This document shows, in pieces, positions 14,307 to 24,212 of a stretch of 64,000 bases of DNA. How positions within the stretch are numbered: the stretch's first letter is position 1; the number at the start of each line of letters is the position of its first letter. A program made the translations under genes and the position numbers. The stretch is from NCBI GenBank assembly GCA_013298595.1, contig JAAFIG010000009.1:1-64000 (forward strand), written 5' to 3'. The notes below the pieces were generated by a model. The model saw only the letters and a list, made by a program, of their open reading frames with translations, had not been told where the DNA came from and made no database searches. Source of the stretch: Deinococcales bacterium. Its GTDB lineage: Bacteria > Deinococcota > Deinococci > Deinococcales > JAAFIG01.

Positions 14307-16279
14307 GCGAACCCCCGCACAATTAAAAAAGCAATTAACGCAACAGTACCAATCAGCACTGAAACACCATAGCCTCGAGCAAACCCACTCTGCCAAAACG
14401 ATAAACTCGAGCCAGCTTCACTGACTTGCTCACCAAGCAGTTGCGCGCCACCTTGCACCCCGCTTTTATCCACAATGCCAAAGAAAACTGCTGCAACTCG
14501 AGACGGATTACCAAGCACGAAATCATAAACTTTATCAAGGAATAACGCATTTCTCGAGGCTGTACCAAAACCATTTGGCACTTCTGCCATAATTCGTGCT
14601 CCATCGCGCCTATAAAAGTAATTAGCAATAAAATACCCTGCAATAACAGCAATGATGCTACAAATTAACGGGATAAATTCAACAATGCCCTTTAATTCAG
14701 TCATACCTTTAGCATTCGCAGAGACTTTCTCGAGAAAAGGTTCAATCAGGTTCGCATTCTTACCAAGAAAGTGTGGTAACCCAATCCAGCCACCAATCAC
14801 ACTGAGTACAGCTAATATCATCAGTGGCAAAGTCATAACAGCACCTGATTCATGTGGATGTGCATTACCACGGTACTCGCCGCTAAAAACAAGCACATAC
14901 CAACGCCACATGTAAGCCGCTGTCATTGTGGCAACAATCACCATCACAGCAAACAAAAGAATATTGATCGAACCAACAGCATCTTTGCTACCATCAAAAA
15001 AAGGTGATTTTAAGGCACTCTCGAGAATCGCATCTTTAGAAAAGAAACCCGATAACAAAGGCACACCCATAATCGCCAATGTACCAATCAATGAAACAGC
15101 GTGTGTGGTTGGCAGTGCACCCCGTAAGCCCCCCATTTTACGAACATCTTGCTCCCCTTCGAGCGCATGAATCACACTACCACTCGAGAGAAAAAGCAGT
15201 GCTTTAAAAAAAGCATGGGTTAAAACATGAAAAATACCAACCCAGTACGCCCCGCAACCTACCGCCACAAACATAAAACCAAGTTGGGAAACGGTGCTGT
15301 ATGCCAAAATTTTCTTAATATCAGTTTGGGCAATAGCACTGACCGCGCCATACACTGCTGTTAATGCACCAACCCAAGCTACCCAACTCGAGGCAACAGG
15401 AGCATGGGCAAATAACTCGGAATTACGAGCCACCAAGTACACACCTGCTGTGACCATTGTCGCAGCATGAATAAGTGCTGAAACAGGTGTTGGACCCGCC
15501 ATCGCATCGGGCAGCCAAGTAGACAATGGCAATTGAGCACTTTTACCAGCCGCACCAAGCAACAAGAAAATACAAGCCAACTCGAGACCAGGTGCTCCAA
15601 ATGCCACAACATTCTTGGTAACTTGACCAACCAAAGGCACATTGATACTGCCAAACGATTCTCTAAGTTCATGCAAATTCAGTGTGCCAAATTCTTTAAA
15701 CAACAAGAACATACCAAGCATTAAAAACGCATCGCCCACCCTATTGACAATGAAAGCTTTACGCGCCGCATTGGAATTATTGAAATCCTTATACCAAAAA
15801 CCAATCAACAAGAAACTGGCAACGCCCACACCTTCCCAACCAATAAATAAGATTGGTAACGAATCGGCGAGCACTAAAACCAGCATAAAAGCAATAAAGA
15901 AATTTAAGTACGCAAAGAACCTCGAGAAACCCGAGTCGCCGTGCATATAGCCAATTGCAAAAACATGAATTAAAAACCCAATCCCTGTAATAATTAATGT
16001 CATCAAGCTCGAGAGTTGGTCAAGGGCAAACCCCATATGCAAAGATTTACCTTCACCACCAATAAACGGTAGGAACTCCCAAAGTTGCACATGCCATTGC
16101 TTGCCTTCTGCTAAACCCATCGTGCCAGCAAAACCTAGCACTGCCATCACAAACGACAACAAAATCATACCGCTTGCCACATACCCCGAAGTTGGCTCAG
16201 CTAAACGCTTACCAAAAGCAATCAGCAACAACCACCCAACCAACGGCGGCACAATCATGAAGTAAAAAATAGATTCCAC
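14303..16279 (-). CDS. nuoL: NADH-quinone oxidoreductase subunit L
   Basis: The 658-aa largest membrane-arm pump of complex I, with about 16 transmembrane helices including the long lateral-helix C-terminal region. Recognised blocks are GWEGVGVASFLLIGFWY (TM5 glutamate), AGKSAQLPLSTWLPDAMAGP (TM7 lysine), LIHAATMVTAGVYL, TDIKKILAYSTVSQLGFM and FFKALLFLSSGSVIHAL. It follows nuoK by 3 bp. Its stop overlaps the micro-ORF that leads to nuoM. Confidence 0.96.
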   Translation of the reverse strand: MESIFYFMIVPPLVGWLLLIAFGKRLAEPTSGYVASGMILLSFVMAVLGFAGTMGLAEGKQWHVQLWEFLPFIGGEGKSLHMGFALDQLSSLMTLIITGIGFLIHVFAIGYMHGDSGFSRFFAYLNFFIAFMLVLVLADSLPILFIGWEGVGVASFLLIGFWYKDFNNSNAARKAFIVNRVGDAFLMLGMFLLFKEFGTLNLHELRESFGSINVPLVGQVTKNVVAFGAPGLELACIFLLLGAAGKSAQLPLSTWLPDAMAGPTPVSALIHAATMVTAGVYLVARNSELFAHAPVASSWVAWVGALTAVYGAVSAIAQTDIKKILAYSTVSQLGFMFVAVGCGAYWVGIFHVLTHAFFKALLFLSSGSVIHALEGEQDVRKMGGLRGALPTTHAVSLIGTLAIMGVPLLSGFFSKDAILESALKSPFFDGSKDAVGSINILLFAVMVIVATMTAAYMWRWYVLVFSGEYRGNAHPHESGAVMTLPLMILAVLSVIGGWIGLPHFLGKNANLIEPFLEKVSANAKGMTELKGIVEFIPLICSIIAVIAGYFIANYFYRRDGARIMAEVPNGFGTASRNALFLDKVYDFVLGNPSRVAAVFFGIVDKSGVQGGAQLLGEQVSEAGSSLSFWQSGFARGYGVSVLIGTVALIAFLIVRGFA

Positions 16280-16282
16280 TTT

Positions 16283-16588
16283 TTATCCCTTCAAACTCGA
16301 GAGTTCATCCACATTTGTAGACACTCGTTTACGAAAAATTGCCACGATAATAGCAAGTCCAATCGCAACCTCAGCCGCAGCGAGGGTCAGAATAATAAAC
16401 ACCGCCGTTTGTGCCTCGAGATTCCCCCACGCTCGAGCAAATGCCACCAACACAAGGTTAGCGCTATTGAGCATCAACTCGACACACAAAAACATTTGAA
16501 TCACACTACGGCGCATTAAAAAACCAACCGCGCCAATCGAAAAAAGAATACCAGCCAAAGCAATGTAATACGAAGTCTCAACCATCAT
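16283..16588 (-). CDS. nuoK: NADH-quinone oxidoreductase subunit K
   Basis: The 101-aa subunit has three transmembrane helices. Glutamates typical of NuoK lie in MFLCVELMLNSANL and LTLAAAEVAIGLAI, both needed for proton transfer in characterised homologues. Two adjacent ATG codons are possible starts (16588 or 16585), with GGAG a few bases upstream. It sits between nuoJ and nuoL in the standard order. Confidence 0.95.
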   Translation of the reverse strand: MMVETSYYIALAGILFSIGAVGFLMRRSVIQMFLCVELMLNSANLVLVAFARAWGNLEAQTAVFIILTLAAAEVAIGLAIIVAIFRKRVSTNVDELSSLKG

Positions 16589-16640
16589 GTGCTCCTAGCA
16601 AAGCCAAGCGTACCTTACCCATACAATAAATTTGGTTCAT
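16578..16640 (-). CDS. Possible 20-codon ORF across the nuoJ-nuoK gap
   Basis: Its ATG overlaps the nuoJ stop (ATGA) and its TGA lies 8 bp inside nuoK. The peptide [20 protein letters not shown] has no known domain. It is best read as a candidate coupling ORF; chance is not excluded. Confidence 0.22.
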   Translation of the reverse strand: MNQIYCMGKVRLALLGAHDG

Positions 16641-17206
16641 GCCACAACCTCCTCGGGAGTATGGGTAGCCCGTTCCTCGAGGGTTTCCCTGACTTGCTTG
16701 CCCTCAGGTTCGCGTTTCACCAGAGCCACCGCACCCACCACAGCAACAATCAGCAACAACGAAACCGCTTCAAATGGCAATAAGAACTTAGTAAACAATG
16801 TCTCGCCAACAGGACCTGGTGTGCCACCCTGCAAAGCCTTTGCCGCTTCCTCGAGAGGCTTAGGGGCTTTAAACAAAAAGGCTGTATACGCAATCGCCCC
16901 AGCTAACACAATGCCACCCGCAATTGCCGCAGGCGCAACCCACTCGAGCGGATCAACTTCGTCCGAAGGATACTGAGCATTGAGCAACATAATCACAAAC
17001 AAAAACAACACCATAATTGCGCCTGCATACACAATCACTTGCACACTGGCAAGGAATTGCGCTTCAAGCGTCACAAAAATACAAGCTAAACTCAGCAGCG
17101 TACCCACCAAAGAAAGGGCACTATAAATAGCGTTCTTCCACAAAATCACGCCAAACGCCCCAACAATCGCCAGCAATGCCAACAACACAAACACAACCAT
17201 ATTCAC
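16637..17206 (-). CDS. nuoJ: NADH-quinone oxidoreductase subunit J
   Basis: The 189-aa membrane subunit has five transmembrane helices. The block [21 protein letters not shown] is the conserved TM3 region with its pi-bulge, diagnostic for NuoJ. A hydrophilic C-terminal tail ends EEVVA. The ATG overlaps the nuoI stop by 4 bp (17203-17206). Confidence 0.95.
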   Translation of the reverse strand: MNMVVFVLLALLAIVGAFGVILWKNAIYSALSLVGTLLSLACIFVTLEAQFLASVQVIVYAGAIMVLFLFVIMLLNAQYPSDEVDPLEWVAPAAIAGGIVLAGAIAYTAFLFKAPKPLEEAAKALQGGTPGPVGETLFTKFLLPFEAVSLLLIVAVVGAVALVKREPEGKQVRETLEERATHTPEEVVA

Positions 17207-17883
17207 CGTTTCACGCCCTCTTTCTGAGGCGCAATCGGTGCAAACCCAACTCGAGACGGACTCGAACGACCAGCACCATCACCAGCATCTCGAGCCACAC
17301 TATGCGTACCAACACCCGAAGCGGGCAAACTCGAGATACGCGCCGAAGGATTCTTTAAAGCCTCTAGTGCCTCGGCAACCTCAGCTCGAGGCGTGATGTT
17401 ATAACCAACTTTGACAGGTTTGTTTTTAGCACTTGCCTCACGGCGCTGCGGTTTCGTACCAACCACACCAACCATCATGTCTTCTTTACCATAGACAAAA
17501 TCTCTGGACTTATAATCTGCCAACTCGAAATCCGTACCAAGGATAATTGCACCAGTCGGACAAGCCTCCTCGCACATGCCACAAAAAATGCAACGCAACA
17601 TATTGATCTCATAAACAGAAGCGTACCTCTCCCCTGCTGAAACCGTGTTGCTCGAGGTATTCTCCGCAGCTTCGACATAAATGGCATACGCAGGACACGC
17701 AGCAGCACACAACGAACAACCAATACACTTTTCTAAACCATTAGCGTGCTTAGTCAAAATATGCCGACCACGGAAACGTGGTTGCAAACGAATAGGGCTT
17801 TCCGGATAAGACACCGTTAGCGGCTTTTGAAACAACTTACCAAGGGTCGTACCCATGCCCTTAGCGATCTCGAGAACACCCAT
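17203..17883 (-). CDS. nuoI: NADH-quinone oxidoreductase subunit I (two 4Fe-4S clusters)
   Basis: The 226-aa peripheral subunit carries clusters N6a and N6b. Two ferredoxin motifs are intact: [17 protein letters not shown] and [16 protein letters not shown]. The C-terminal 60 residues are a Pro/Ser/Arg-rich extension that is longer than in many homologues. The gene is separated from nuoH by about 690 bp of inserted DNA (HTH gene, short ORF and hairpin element), whereas nuoH and nuoI are normally adjacent. Confidence 0.95.
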   Translation of the reverse strand: MGVLEIAKGMGTTLGKLFQKPLTVSYPESPIRLQPRFRGRHILTKHANGLEKCIGCSLCAAACPAYAIYVEAAENTSSNTVSAGERYASVYEINMLRCIFCGMCEEACPTGAIILGTDFELADYKSRDFVYGKEDMMVGVVGTKPQRREASAKNKPVKVGYNITPRAEVAEALEALKNPSARISSLPASGVGTHSVARDAGDGAGRSSPSRVGFAPIAPQKEGVKR

Positions 17884-17915
17884 TTAAGAACCTCCGATGG
17901 AACATACAATTGCGA

Positions 17916-18356
17916 CTAAGTTTCAGCTCGTTTCAAAATTAATTCTTGATATTTTTCTTCAAAAGTATTTTCGTTAGACTTTAACCATTCTTTACCACTT
18001 TTTGTTAATTTATATAACTCATCTAAGCCATCTATTTTTCTTTCCAATAAGCCCTTTTCTGAGGCTTTTCGTAAATATTGATAATGCCGAGCGTTTTGAA
18101 AACCTCCATAAATTTGAGTATGAATTTGACTTATCGTTTGAAAATAATTAGTACAAACTCGCATCATATTATACAAAGCCTGACCTTCACTAATTTTATG
18201 TTTACTTATTATTCCGCGCTCTTTGCACCATCTGCCAACCGATGAATATGGTATCCCTGTTTCGCGTTCCACATCAGCTAAAGACATTCCTTCTTCCACT
18301 TTTTTAACTGCCATCTCTATTACTTCAAGACTATAGTGATTTTTACTCTTTGGCAT
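17916..18356 (-). CDS. HTH protein inserted between nuoH and nuoI
   Basis: The 146-aa protein begins MPKSKNHYSLEVIEMAVKKV and contains a helix-turn-helix of transposase-OrfA/psq type (SLADVERETGIPYSSVGRWC, about 28-47). The rest looks like a winged or helical module (HYQYLRKASEKGLLERKIDG). A GGAGG site lies 5 bp before the chosen ATG at 18356. Base composition is clearly more AT-rich than the nuo genes and it has no CTCGAG copy, both signs of recent acquisition. It could be a transcription factor or a remnant of a mobile element; no catalytic transposase domain is visible. Confidence 0.6.
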   Translation of the reverse strand: MPKSKNHYSLEVIEMAVKKVEEGMSLADVERETGIPYSSVGRWCKERGIISKHKISEGQALYNMMRVCTNYFQTISQIHTQIYGGFQNARHYQYLRKASEKGLLERKIDGLDELYKLTKSGKEWLKSNENTFEEKYQELILKRAET

Positions 18357-18377
18357 AAATACCTCCAATCATAATTT

Positions 18378-18560
18378 TCAGCCAGCAGCTTTGGCTCGAG
18401 CATGGGCAAAGGACTTAGGCGCATTGTTAAAAAATGCCCTCCTACACGGGCGACCCCTACGGTTGGACACCAAATTTCGCAGTCCAACCGCAGGGGAGGG
18501 TCTCGTACCCTCCCTGACCTGCATAAGCCCAAAGCTATTTCTACCACCAATCAATTTCAT
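18378..18560 (-). CDS. Short ORF carrying a palindromic element, 60 aa
   Basis: The ATG at 18560 lies 13 bp after the nuoH stop with AAAGGA upstream. The peptide begins MKLIGGRNSFGLMQVREGTR and is Arg-rich in its middle, where the coding sequence is a large inverted repeat (18430-18512). It ends AKAAG 21 bp before the HTH gene. The pattern recalls palindromic elements that insert in frame into ORFs, as described in Rickettsia. Whether it is translated is unknown. Confidence 0.3.
   Translation of the reverse strand: MKLIGGRNSFGLMQVREGTRPSPAVGLRNLVSNRRGRPCRRAFFNNAPKSFAHARAKAAG
18430..18530. repeat. Palindromic repeat element in the nuoH-nuoI gap
   Basis: CCCCTACGGTTGGAC pairs with GTCCAACCGCAGGGG with one mismatch around a 13-nt loop. 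A second stem GGGAGGGT/ACCCTCCC follows directly. Together they form a strong hairpin cluster of REP/MITE type. No copy of the same sequence was noticed elsewhere in the window. Confidence 0.7.
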
Positions 18561-18573
18561 GACCGTAATTCCT

Positions 18574-19695
18574 TTAATCCCCTGCACTAGCTCGAGCAGG
18601 AGCAGGTCGGGTTGTACTTCTCGAGGTAATAACAAAAATCAGTAATAAAGCAACCAGACTGATTGCACCCAAAATCCACGGACTACCATTTGGTAAATAC
18701 CCACGGAAAGCCGCTGCGCCCAATGTATTAAGCAACGCCACTGGAAACAAGAACTTCCAACCAAATTGCATTAACTTGTCGTACCGCATCCGAGGCAAGG
18801 TCGCACGCACCCAAATAAACACAAATAAGAACAAACCAATTTTTGCATACAACCAAATAAATGGAATGTTCCCAATGTTAAAGCCAGCAATCTCGAGATT
18901 CGGTCCTTTGTACCCACCAAAAAATAAAGTACTCATGACTGCCGCTGCTGTAATCATGGCAACGTACTCTGCCATTTGAAACAACGCCCATTTAATGCTC
19001 GAGTACTCTGTTAAAAAACCTGCGACCAATTCTTGTTCTGCTTCGGGAAGATCAAAAGGTGAACGATTGGTTTCCGCAAAAGCTGATACAAAAAAAGTCA
19101 TAAAGGCAACGCATTGAAAAAGAATTAACCAACCATTGGTTTCTTGCCATTTCACAATCTCGAGCAAATTCATACTACCAACCAGAATCAGTAAACCAAG
19201 CACACTTAAACCCATGCCAAGTTCGTATGAAATCACTTGTGCACTGGCACGAAGCCCACCAAGTAAAGGGTACTTACTACCGGATGCCCAACCACCCAGA
19301 AAAATGCCGTACACGCCAATGCTGGTAACACCAAGCACAAATAGCAAACCAATATCCAAATTAAACACCCAAGGGTCAGTGCCAAATAAACTGCCCGCAG
19401 GACCTGCTGGAATCGCACCAAAAGCTGTTAAGGACATTGTAATAGCAATGAGTGGTGCAATCCAGTAAACAAATTTATCTGCCAAAGTAATATTGACATC
19501 TTCCTTGAAAATACTTTTAATCGCATCCGCAAGGGGTTGCGCTAAACCAAGAGGACCAACCCGATTTGGACCTTGGCGCATTTGGAAACGCCCTAACAAG
19601 CGACGTTCGATCAGGGTCATGTAGGCGAAAGTGGTAAGCAGCCCAAGGGCTACACCAATAGCTTTTAGTAAAACAATTAAAATCTCGAGAATCAT
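18574..19695 (-). CDS. nuoH: NADH-quinone oxidoreductase subunit H
   Basis: The 373-aa subunit forms much of the quinone-binding site at the junction of the two complex I arms. It has about 8-9 transmembrane helices. Conserved blocks are [58 protein letters not shown] and [20 protein letters not shown] precedes the ATG. It is separated from nuoG by a lipoprotein gene and from nuoI by inserted DNA. Confidence 0.96.
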   Translation of the reverse strand: MILEILIVLLKAIGVALGLLTTFAYMTLIERRLLGRFQMRQGPNRVGPLGLAQPLADAIKSIFKEDVNITLADKFVYWIAPLIAITMSLTAFGAIPAGPAGSLFGTDPWVFNLDIGLLFVLGVTSIGVYGIFLGGWASGSKYPLLGGLRASAQVISYELGMGLSVLGLLILVGSMNLLEIVKWQETNGWLILFQCVAFMTFFVSAFAETNRSPFDLPEAEQELVAGFLTEYSSIKWALFQMAEYVAMITAAAVMSTLFFGGYKGPNLEIAGFNIGNIPFIWLYAKIGLFLFVFIWVRATLPRMRYDKLMQFGWKFLFPVALLNTLGAAAFRGYLPNGSPWILGAISLVALLLIFVITSRSTTRPAPARASAGD

Positions 19696-19704
19696 ATTTT
19701 TTCC

Positions 19705-20310
19705 TTATGGGTTGATGTTAAATGGGTCAAGATTACTTGGGGTCACTCGGAATTTTTCTTCGCCAAAACCACGATTCACAACAATTGAAAATGAGACAGT
19801 CTTATCTATGTTTGCTAGGTCACTTGGATTCAGTTGGTCGAAATCATATCGCACACCTGGTAAGACACCCTCCACACTTGCGTTACGCAATTGTGCAAAC
19901 TCTTTACCATCTTTATCTTCTAAGGAAAGATACAACGAGACTTTCTTGAAATCTGTTTCTTTCGTAAAAACAACAACATAAGCATGAGCATCTCTGATTT
20001 GTTGTTTAAATGCACCTGAAGAAAAGTATTGGTCTCGAGCAGTTGCTGTCTGCAATCCAAAACTAAAAAGTTGACAGAAAATACCAACTTTACCTGGTGT
20101 TGACATAAAATTTACAGCACCATTAACTGATGCAAAAGGCTTCTGACCTATGTAACTTCCTGGGGGTTGAGTAATAGCAGCTGTGCAACCTTTTTGTGCT
20201 GCACTTTCTGATGCTACAAAAACCACTCGTGACCATGATTCATTACCAACGGATGTAGGAGCACAACTGACGAAAATTGCCAAAAAGATCAAACCAAAAA
20301 TTCTTTTCAT
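19705..20310 (-). CDS. Lipoprotein of unknown function inside the nuo operon
   Basis: The 201-aa protein has a short signal and lipobox, [20 protein letters not shown], so Cys16 is the predicted lipidated residue. The mature part has no family I recognise; it is a mixed beta-rich sequence with two further cysteines. Its ATG overlaps the nuoG stop (TGATG) and its stop lies 9 bp before nuoH, so it is translated with the complex. Only one CTCGAG copy is present. Other Deinococcota lipoproteins of this look are uncharacterised; a role in complex I is not implied by sequence. Confidence 0.65.
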   Translation of the reverse strand: MKRIFGLIFLAIFVSCAPTSVGNESWSRVVFVASESAAQKGCTAAITQPPGSYIGQKPFASVNGAVNFMSTPGKVGIFCQLFSFGLQTATARDQYFSSGAFKQQIRDAHAYVVVFTKETDFKKVSLYLSLEDKDGKEFAQLRNASVEGVLPGVRYDFDQLNPSDLANIDKTVSFSIVVNRGFGEEKFRVTPSNLDPFNINP

Positions 20311-22682
20311 CAGTCATCGCCTCCGACCATGACTGCAATTTTGACACTCGAGAGCGCTCCTGGCAAATCGGTATTTAATGCAGGTATTGTTGGGGCACTT
20401 ACTGCTTCATCAATACGAACTGTTACAGCTCGAGCTTTCCCACCAACTTCTAACTCGAGGTTAAATCCGTCATGGATACCGAGTTTTTGGGCATCACTCG
20501 AGTTAACTGTTAAGTAATCTGCGCCGACACTTTCGCGGATGCGGTTACTCGAAAGCATATTTTCTGTCCACATACGCGGCACAAGCAATACTGTTTCGCC
20601 AGTGGTTGAGCGCACAATTGGGGCTGACCTGCTCGAGACTGGTTTGGTTGGGAATGCACCTTCAACAGGGATTTTATCCATCTCGAGTCCGAATTTATCT
20701 TGCAAAATTCTTTGAGCACTGCGCGTACCACGAATCTCGAGTTTGGCATTCATCGCATCAGAAATAACTTGTAATGCCCCAATCACATCCACACTTTGTC
20801 CACCATCTACGGCAGCTCCAGTTAACGGCAGTAATCGCCCCTCGAGATTCATGGTGGTGCCTCGTTTCTCGTAAGCGGTACTGGCTGGAATAATCACATC
20901 CGCCTCGAGTGCAGCGCCTGTTAATGTATGGGTATGAATCACTAATAACTCGAGGGATTTAGGGCGTTTACTGAGCATTGAACCCGAAACAAATAAACCC
21001 TTTAAGCCATCCCATTGCCCGAAGCTACGCCCGTTCTTGGCTGGAACAAGCTCGAGTGTCTCGAGTCCAGCACCATTTGCCCCCGCAGGAATTGGCATAA
21101 TTTTGCCGCCAAGTTTCTTCGCTGCTGCCAGCACTTTTTCGGCATCGGTGGCGAGGGCAAAACTACCCAGCACAATCACAGGATTTTTAGCCGCCGCCAA
21201 GAGTTTACCAGCGGCATTAGCTTGAGCATTACTCGAGTCCGTACCAGATTTGGCTTGGTTTATCTGAGCTAACAACTCGAGTTCAGAACCCACAGCGTAC
21301 AAACTCGAGATTCCCGCGTGGCTCATTTGTTGCACTGGAATTGGCGCAAAAACCGCAAGTTTAGAGCGCTTTCTATCCATGCGTTCTTTTAAGCGCAAAT
21401 CTGCCAACGGTGCGCCATGATTAAACTGGGCATCGGAACTGATTACACCTTTCAAGGATTCTTCGATACGCAAATAAGCTGTGCCACTTTCCTCGTATAA
21501 ATCTGCACCAATCACAATAATCGCGTCAGCTTTGGCTAAATCGGTAAAGGTTGCCCTGCTCACACCACCTAAACCACTGTTGTAACGCGGGAAGTGATCC
21601 ACATTAATGGTGGCAATGGTCTTGGCAAACGACTCGAGAGCCACTCCTTCCTCGAGCGTGATATCTGCGCTGGTGTACAAGCCCAAACTCTTTGGCTCGA
21701 GATTCGCTTTTCTAATGGCTTCGACTGCCTCATCGAAGGTTGCTACCTCGAGCTTGCCATTGCGTCGCACCATCGGGCTACGTACTCGAGCATCGGCATC
21801 CACCCATTCATGCCCGAAACGCTGCGCGTCGGAAATCCAAATTTCGTTGACTTCTTTGTTATGTGCAGCCCGAATACGTTCAATTCGCCCAGTACGAGCA
21901 TCCACCCAAATACTCGAGCCATCAGCATTAGACATATCCGTGGTTTGAGCGCGATCGTACTCCCAGTTGCGCCCACGGAATCTCGAGACATTATCGAGCA
22001 GCGCACCAACAGGACAGAGATCGTTGATATTGCCCGAGAAATTACCCAGTTTTGCACCAGCTAAATCCTCGGATTGATACGAATCGATAAAAGTATGCCC
22101 GCCACGTTCGATGAAATCCAAAACTTCCTCACCAGGAATTTCCTCGAAGTAACGCACACAACGTTTACAGTGAATGCAACGTTCTTTATCCAGCACAATA
22201 AAATCGGATAGTGCATGGTGCTTATCGGCATGACGGCGCGTAAATTCAAAACGGGCTTCACCGTAACCATACTCGTAAGCTCTGTCTTGGAGTTCGCAGG
22301 CACCACCCTTATCACAAGTTGGGCAATCAAGCGGATGATTAATCAGCGTAAATTCCATCATGCCAGCTTGGGCTTTGACAGCAGCGTCCGTCGTTGTTTT
22401 AATCACCATGCCTTCAGAAACCGCGAGGGTACAACTTGCTACTGTGCCAGGAAAATAAAATAACTTAGGCAATCCAGTGGATTCCTCGAGAATCCAAGAA
22501 CCATCAGGGTTTTTACGTGGCGAACCAGCTTCGACCAAGCACATTCGACACGCACCAATAGGTGAAAGGTACTCATTCGAGCAGAAATAAGGCACATCGA
22601 AACCCGCATGGAAAACCGCATCCAAAGCAGATGAGCCATTGGCGACTTCGATTTCACGATCATTGACGATTACTTTTGGCAT
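20310..22682 (-). CDS. nuoG: NADH-quinone oxidoreductase subunit G
   Basis: The 790-aa subunit is the large electron-wire protein of the complex I peripheral arm. The 2Fe-2S domain has [15 protein letters not shown] plus a fourth Cys in ASCTLAV. Then come a HxxxCxxC type motif ([17 protein letters not shown]), the 4Fe-4S motif ERCIHCKRC with a distal Cys in NDLCPVGAL, and a long molybdopterin-oxidoreductase-like C-terminal region without molybdenum-site function. Length is close to Thermus Nqo3. It follows a lipoprotein gene instead of nuoF, which lies 1.5 kb upstream. Confidence 0.96.
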   Translation of the reverse strand: MPKVIVNDREIEVANGSSALDAVFHAGFDVPYFCSNEYLSPIGACRMCLVEAGSPRKNPDGSWILEESTGLPKLFYFPGTVASCTLAVSEGMVIKTTTDAAVKAQAGMMEFTLINHPLDCPTCDKGGACELQDRAYEYGYGEARFEFTRRHADKHHALSDFIVLDKERCIHCKRCVRYFEEIPGEEVLDFIERGGHTFIDSYQSEDLAGAKLGNFSGNINDLCPVGALLDNVSRFRGRNWEYDRAQTTDMSNADGSSIWVDARTGRIERIRAAHNKEVNEIWISDAQRFGHEWVDADARVRSPMVRRNGKLEVATFDEAVEAIRKANLEPKSLGLYTSADITLEEGVALESFAKTIATINVDHFPRYNSGLGGVSRATFTDLAKADAIIVIGADLYEESGTAYLRIEESLKGVISSDAQFNHGAPLADLRLKERMDRKRSKLAVFAPIPVQQMSHAGISSLYAVGSELELLAQINQAKSGTDSSNAQANAAGKLLAAAKNPVIVLGSFALATDAEKVLAAAKKLGGKIMPIPAGANGAGLETLELVPAKNGRSFGQWDGLKGLFVSGSMLSKRPKSLELLVIHTHTLTGAALEADVIIPASTAYEKRGTTMNLEGRLLPLTGAAVDGGQSVDVIGALQVISDAMNAKLEIRGTRSAQRILQDKFGLEMDKIPVEGAFPTKPVSSRSAPIVRSTTGETVLLVPRMWTENMLSSNRIRESVGADYLTVNSSDAQKLGIHDGFNLELEVGGKARAVTVRIDEAVSAPTIPALNTDLPGALSSVKIAVMVGGDD

Positions 22683-22702
22683 ATTATTTTCCTATCACGG
22701 GT

Positions 22703-23107
22703 TCAATACCCATTTACAGAAGTAAAATTATTTGTTGAAGAATTTCCCATCACTGTTGACTTGAATTCACCATCATTTAAAACTTCCATTTTACAAGAAC
22801 CACCGTTTTTAACAACATCAGGTATTCTTTTCCAAGTAATATCTGATTTTCTTCCTTCTATAAACAATTCTGGTTTTTCCAAAAGACACTTTGTAGAAAT
22901 TTCTCTTGCTATTTCTTGTCTAAGATCTTTATATGACAATCTAGTTTTATCCACTTCAAATATTTCAACTGCATTCGCAGCACTATACAAAGTTCTAGCG
23001 AACACTTTAATCTCACGTTTTTGTTCATCTAAGGTATCATTTGCACTTGGCGCACAACCTAGTAAAAAAACAATAGACACTAATGCAATACTCCACAATT
23101 TATTCAT
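22703..23107 (-). CDS. Small lipoprotein between nuoF and nuoG
   Basis: The 134-aa protein has signal and lipobox MNKLWSIALVSIVFLLGCAP (Cys18). The mature region is charged, with two cysteines (STKCLLEK and GSCKMEV) that could form a disulphide, and ends in a Ser/Asn-rich tail. No family is recognised. DNA is AT-rich and lacks CTCGAG, suggesting acquisition. Its ATG overlaps the stop of the 33-codon ORF (ATGA); its stop lies 20 bp before nuoG. Confidence 0.65.
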   Translation of the reverse strand: MNKLWSIALVSIVFLLGCAPSANDTLDEQKREIKVFARTLYSAANAVEIFEVDKTRLSYKDLRQEIAREISTKCLLEKPELFIEGRKSDITWKRIPDVVKNGGSCKMEVLNDGEFKSTVMGNSSTNNFTSVNGY

Positions 23108-23205
23108 ACTGAACCCACTTGAACCGCACGCTGTACAACAAGGGTAAAACCCACCTCGAATACAACGTTTTCATTTTTGCCTTTTTTTTCGAGCACGAAT
23201 TTCAT
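23104..23205 (-). CDS. Micro-ORF bridging uma2 and lipoprotein genes, 33 aa
   Basis: The ATG overlaps the Uma2 stop and the TGA overlaps the lipoprotein ATG, both as ATGA. The peptide starts MKFVLEKKGKNENVVFEVGF. The FEV block recurs in the 31-aa micro-ORF at 27104. Double coupling makes translation likely, but no function can be assigned. Confidence 0.45.
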   Translation of the reverse strand: MKFVLEKKGKNENVVFEVGFTLVVQRAVQVGSV

Positions 23206-23783
23206 GACCACCACTCCAAATTCACATCTGGAAACTCGAGTGGCACAATACTTTGTCCTTTAGATAACGTCATTTTTGTTTTGTACGTTTCTCCTTCTGG
23301 GTCGCGGTAAACCTCGAGTTGACTGGTTTGCACATTCAAAATCCAGTATTCAAGCACGCCGTTTCTGGCGTACAATTTTTGTTTGAATGTTCGATCATCT
23401 ACCAAAGTGGAATCGCTGATTTCTATGGCAATACTAATTTCATCTGAACGAACAACTCGAGGTTCGTATCGCTCGAGTGGGGTGATGGTGAAGTCTGGCA
23501 CTGGCATATTGAAATCTTCGGTTAATCGCATGGTTTGTTGTGGAATCACTCGGGCTTTTTTGAAGAACGCTATGACAAGTTTTTCGTTGATAGAACCTGT
23601 CCAAGTGCTGTGTCCATCACCATCTGCGTTCATGTCAATGATCTCCCCATCCAGTAATTCAACTTTGCGTCCGTAAAATAAACCCACTTTGCCCAATTGC
23701 TCAAATTCTTGCACTGTGAAACGATAACGCCGCTCGAGAAGCGTTAATGGCGTTGCTGGCGTTTGGTTGATAAGTTGCGTCAT
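23202..23783 (-). CDS. Uma2 family nuclease-like protein (DUF820)
   Basis: The 193-aa protein belongs to the Uma2/DUF820 family, a PD-(D/E)XK fold expanded in cyanobacteria and Deinococcota and predicted to be a nuclease. Visible core: VELLDGEIIDM (about 42-52), PVPDFTITPLE (catalytic Asp), IAIEISDST (catalytic Glu) and KQKLYARNGVLEYWI (lysine and following helix). The C-terminus ends LEFPDVNLEWWS. GAGGTGAAACG precedes the ATG. Five CTCGAG copies show it has been resident a long time, despite sitting inside the nuo operon. No transposase is nearby. Confidence 0.85.
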   Translation of the reverse strand: MTQLINQTPATPLTLLERRYRFTVQEFEQLGKVGLFYGRKVELLDGEIIDMNADGDGHSTWTGSINEKLVIAFFKKARVIPQQTMRLTEDFNMPVPDFTITPLERYEPRVVRSDEISIAIEISDSTLVDDRTFKQKLYARNGVLEYWILNVQTSQLEVYRDPEGETYKTKMTLSKGQSIVPLEFPDVNLEWWS

Positions 23784-23799
23784 CGTTTCACCTCAAATC

Positions 23800-24069
23800 T
23801 TATTCTTCTGTTTCTATGGCTGCATTCATTTCTCGAGCATGAATTTCTAAGTGCGATAACGACCCGTACAAAGCTGTCTCGAGAATGTCGCGGTCTGGAT
23901 GATTGGCTGGTAATTGCTTTAAGGCTTTGATTAACTCGAGGTAATGCGTGGCTTCTTCGGCAAGTTCTTCCCAAAGCACGTTCTGCCCGCCAAAATGCTG
24001 AGCCATGATTGGATTGTCTAGCGTTTGCGTTTCAGGCGTTCCTCGAGTCGAAGTATTTCTTGTTGCCAT
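23800..24069 (-). CDS. Hypothetical 89-aa protein inside nuo operon
   Basis: The start is well supported by a strong AAAAGGAGG site 7 bp upstream. The protein begins MATRNTSTRGTPETQTLDNP, then is helical and acidic (ELAEEATHYLELIKAL, LSHLEIHAREMNAAIETEE), with no cysteine or membrane segment. I do not recognise a family. It lies 16 bp before uma2 and 17 bp after the 41-aa ORF. An antitoxin-like partner of Uma2 is possible but purely positional. Four CTCGAG copies indicate resident DNA. Confidence 0.6.
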   Translation of the reverse strand: MATRNTSTRGTPETQTLDNPIMAQHFGGQNVLWEELAEEATHYLELIKALKQLPANHPDRDILETALYGSLSHLEIHAREMNAAIETEE

Positions 24070-24086
24070 GCGCTTACCTCCTTTTC

Positions 24087-24212
24087 TCAGTGTTTGATTA
24101 AACCAATGTTCGGGTATTCTTTGCTGCGTTCCAATGCAATTTTCTCGAGGTGTTCTTGAAGTGGGATGCTTAGCCCACGAATACGATTGCGAATGTGTTT
24201 GTTTTCACCCAT
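24087..24212 (-). CDS. Small basic ORF after nuoF, 41 aa
   Basis: The ATG overlaps the nuoF stop as TAATG and the ORF ends just before the strong ribosome-binding site of the next gene. The peptide begins [20 protein letters not shown], is basic at the N-terminus and helical at the C-terminus (HLEKIALERSKEYPNIG). It contains one CTCGAG in frame as Leu-Glu. It resembles a short DNA-binding or antitoxin-type peptide only in charge; no family is recognised. Confidence 0.5.
   Translation of the reverse strand: MGENKHIRNRIRGLSIPLQEHLEKIALERSKEYPNIGLIKH

Noticed and set aside
14303-16279. Fusion or frameshift in nuoL
   Set aside because: The reading frame is continuous with all expected NuoL motifs and normal length.
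17916-18356. Complete insertion sequence
   Set aside because: Only an OrfA-like HTH is present; no DDE transposase domain or clear terminal repeats were found around it.
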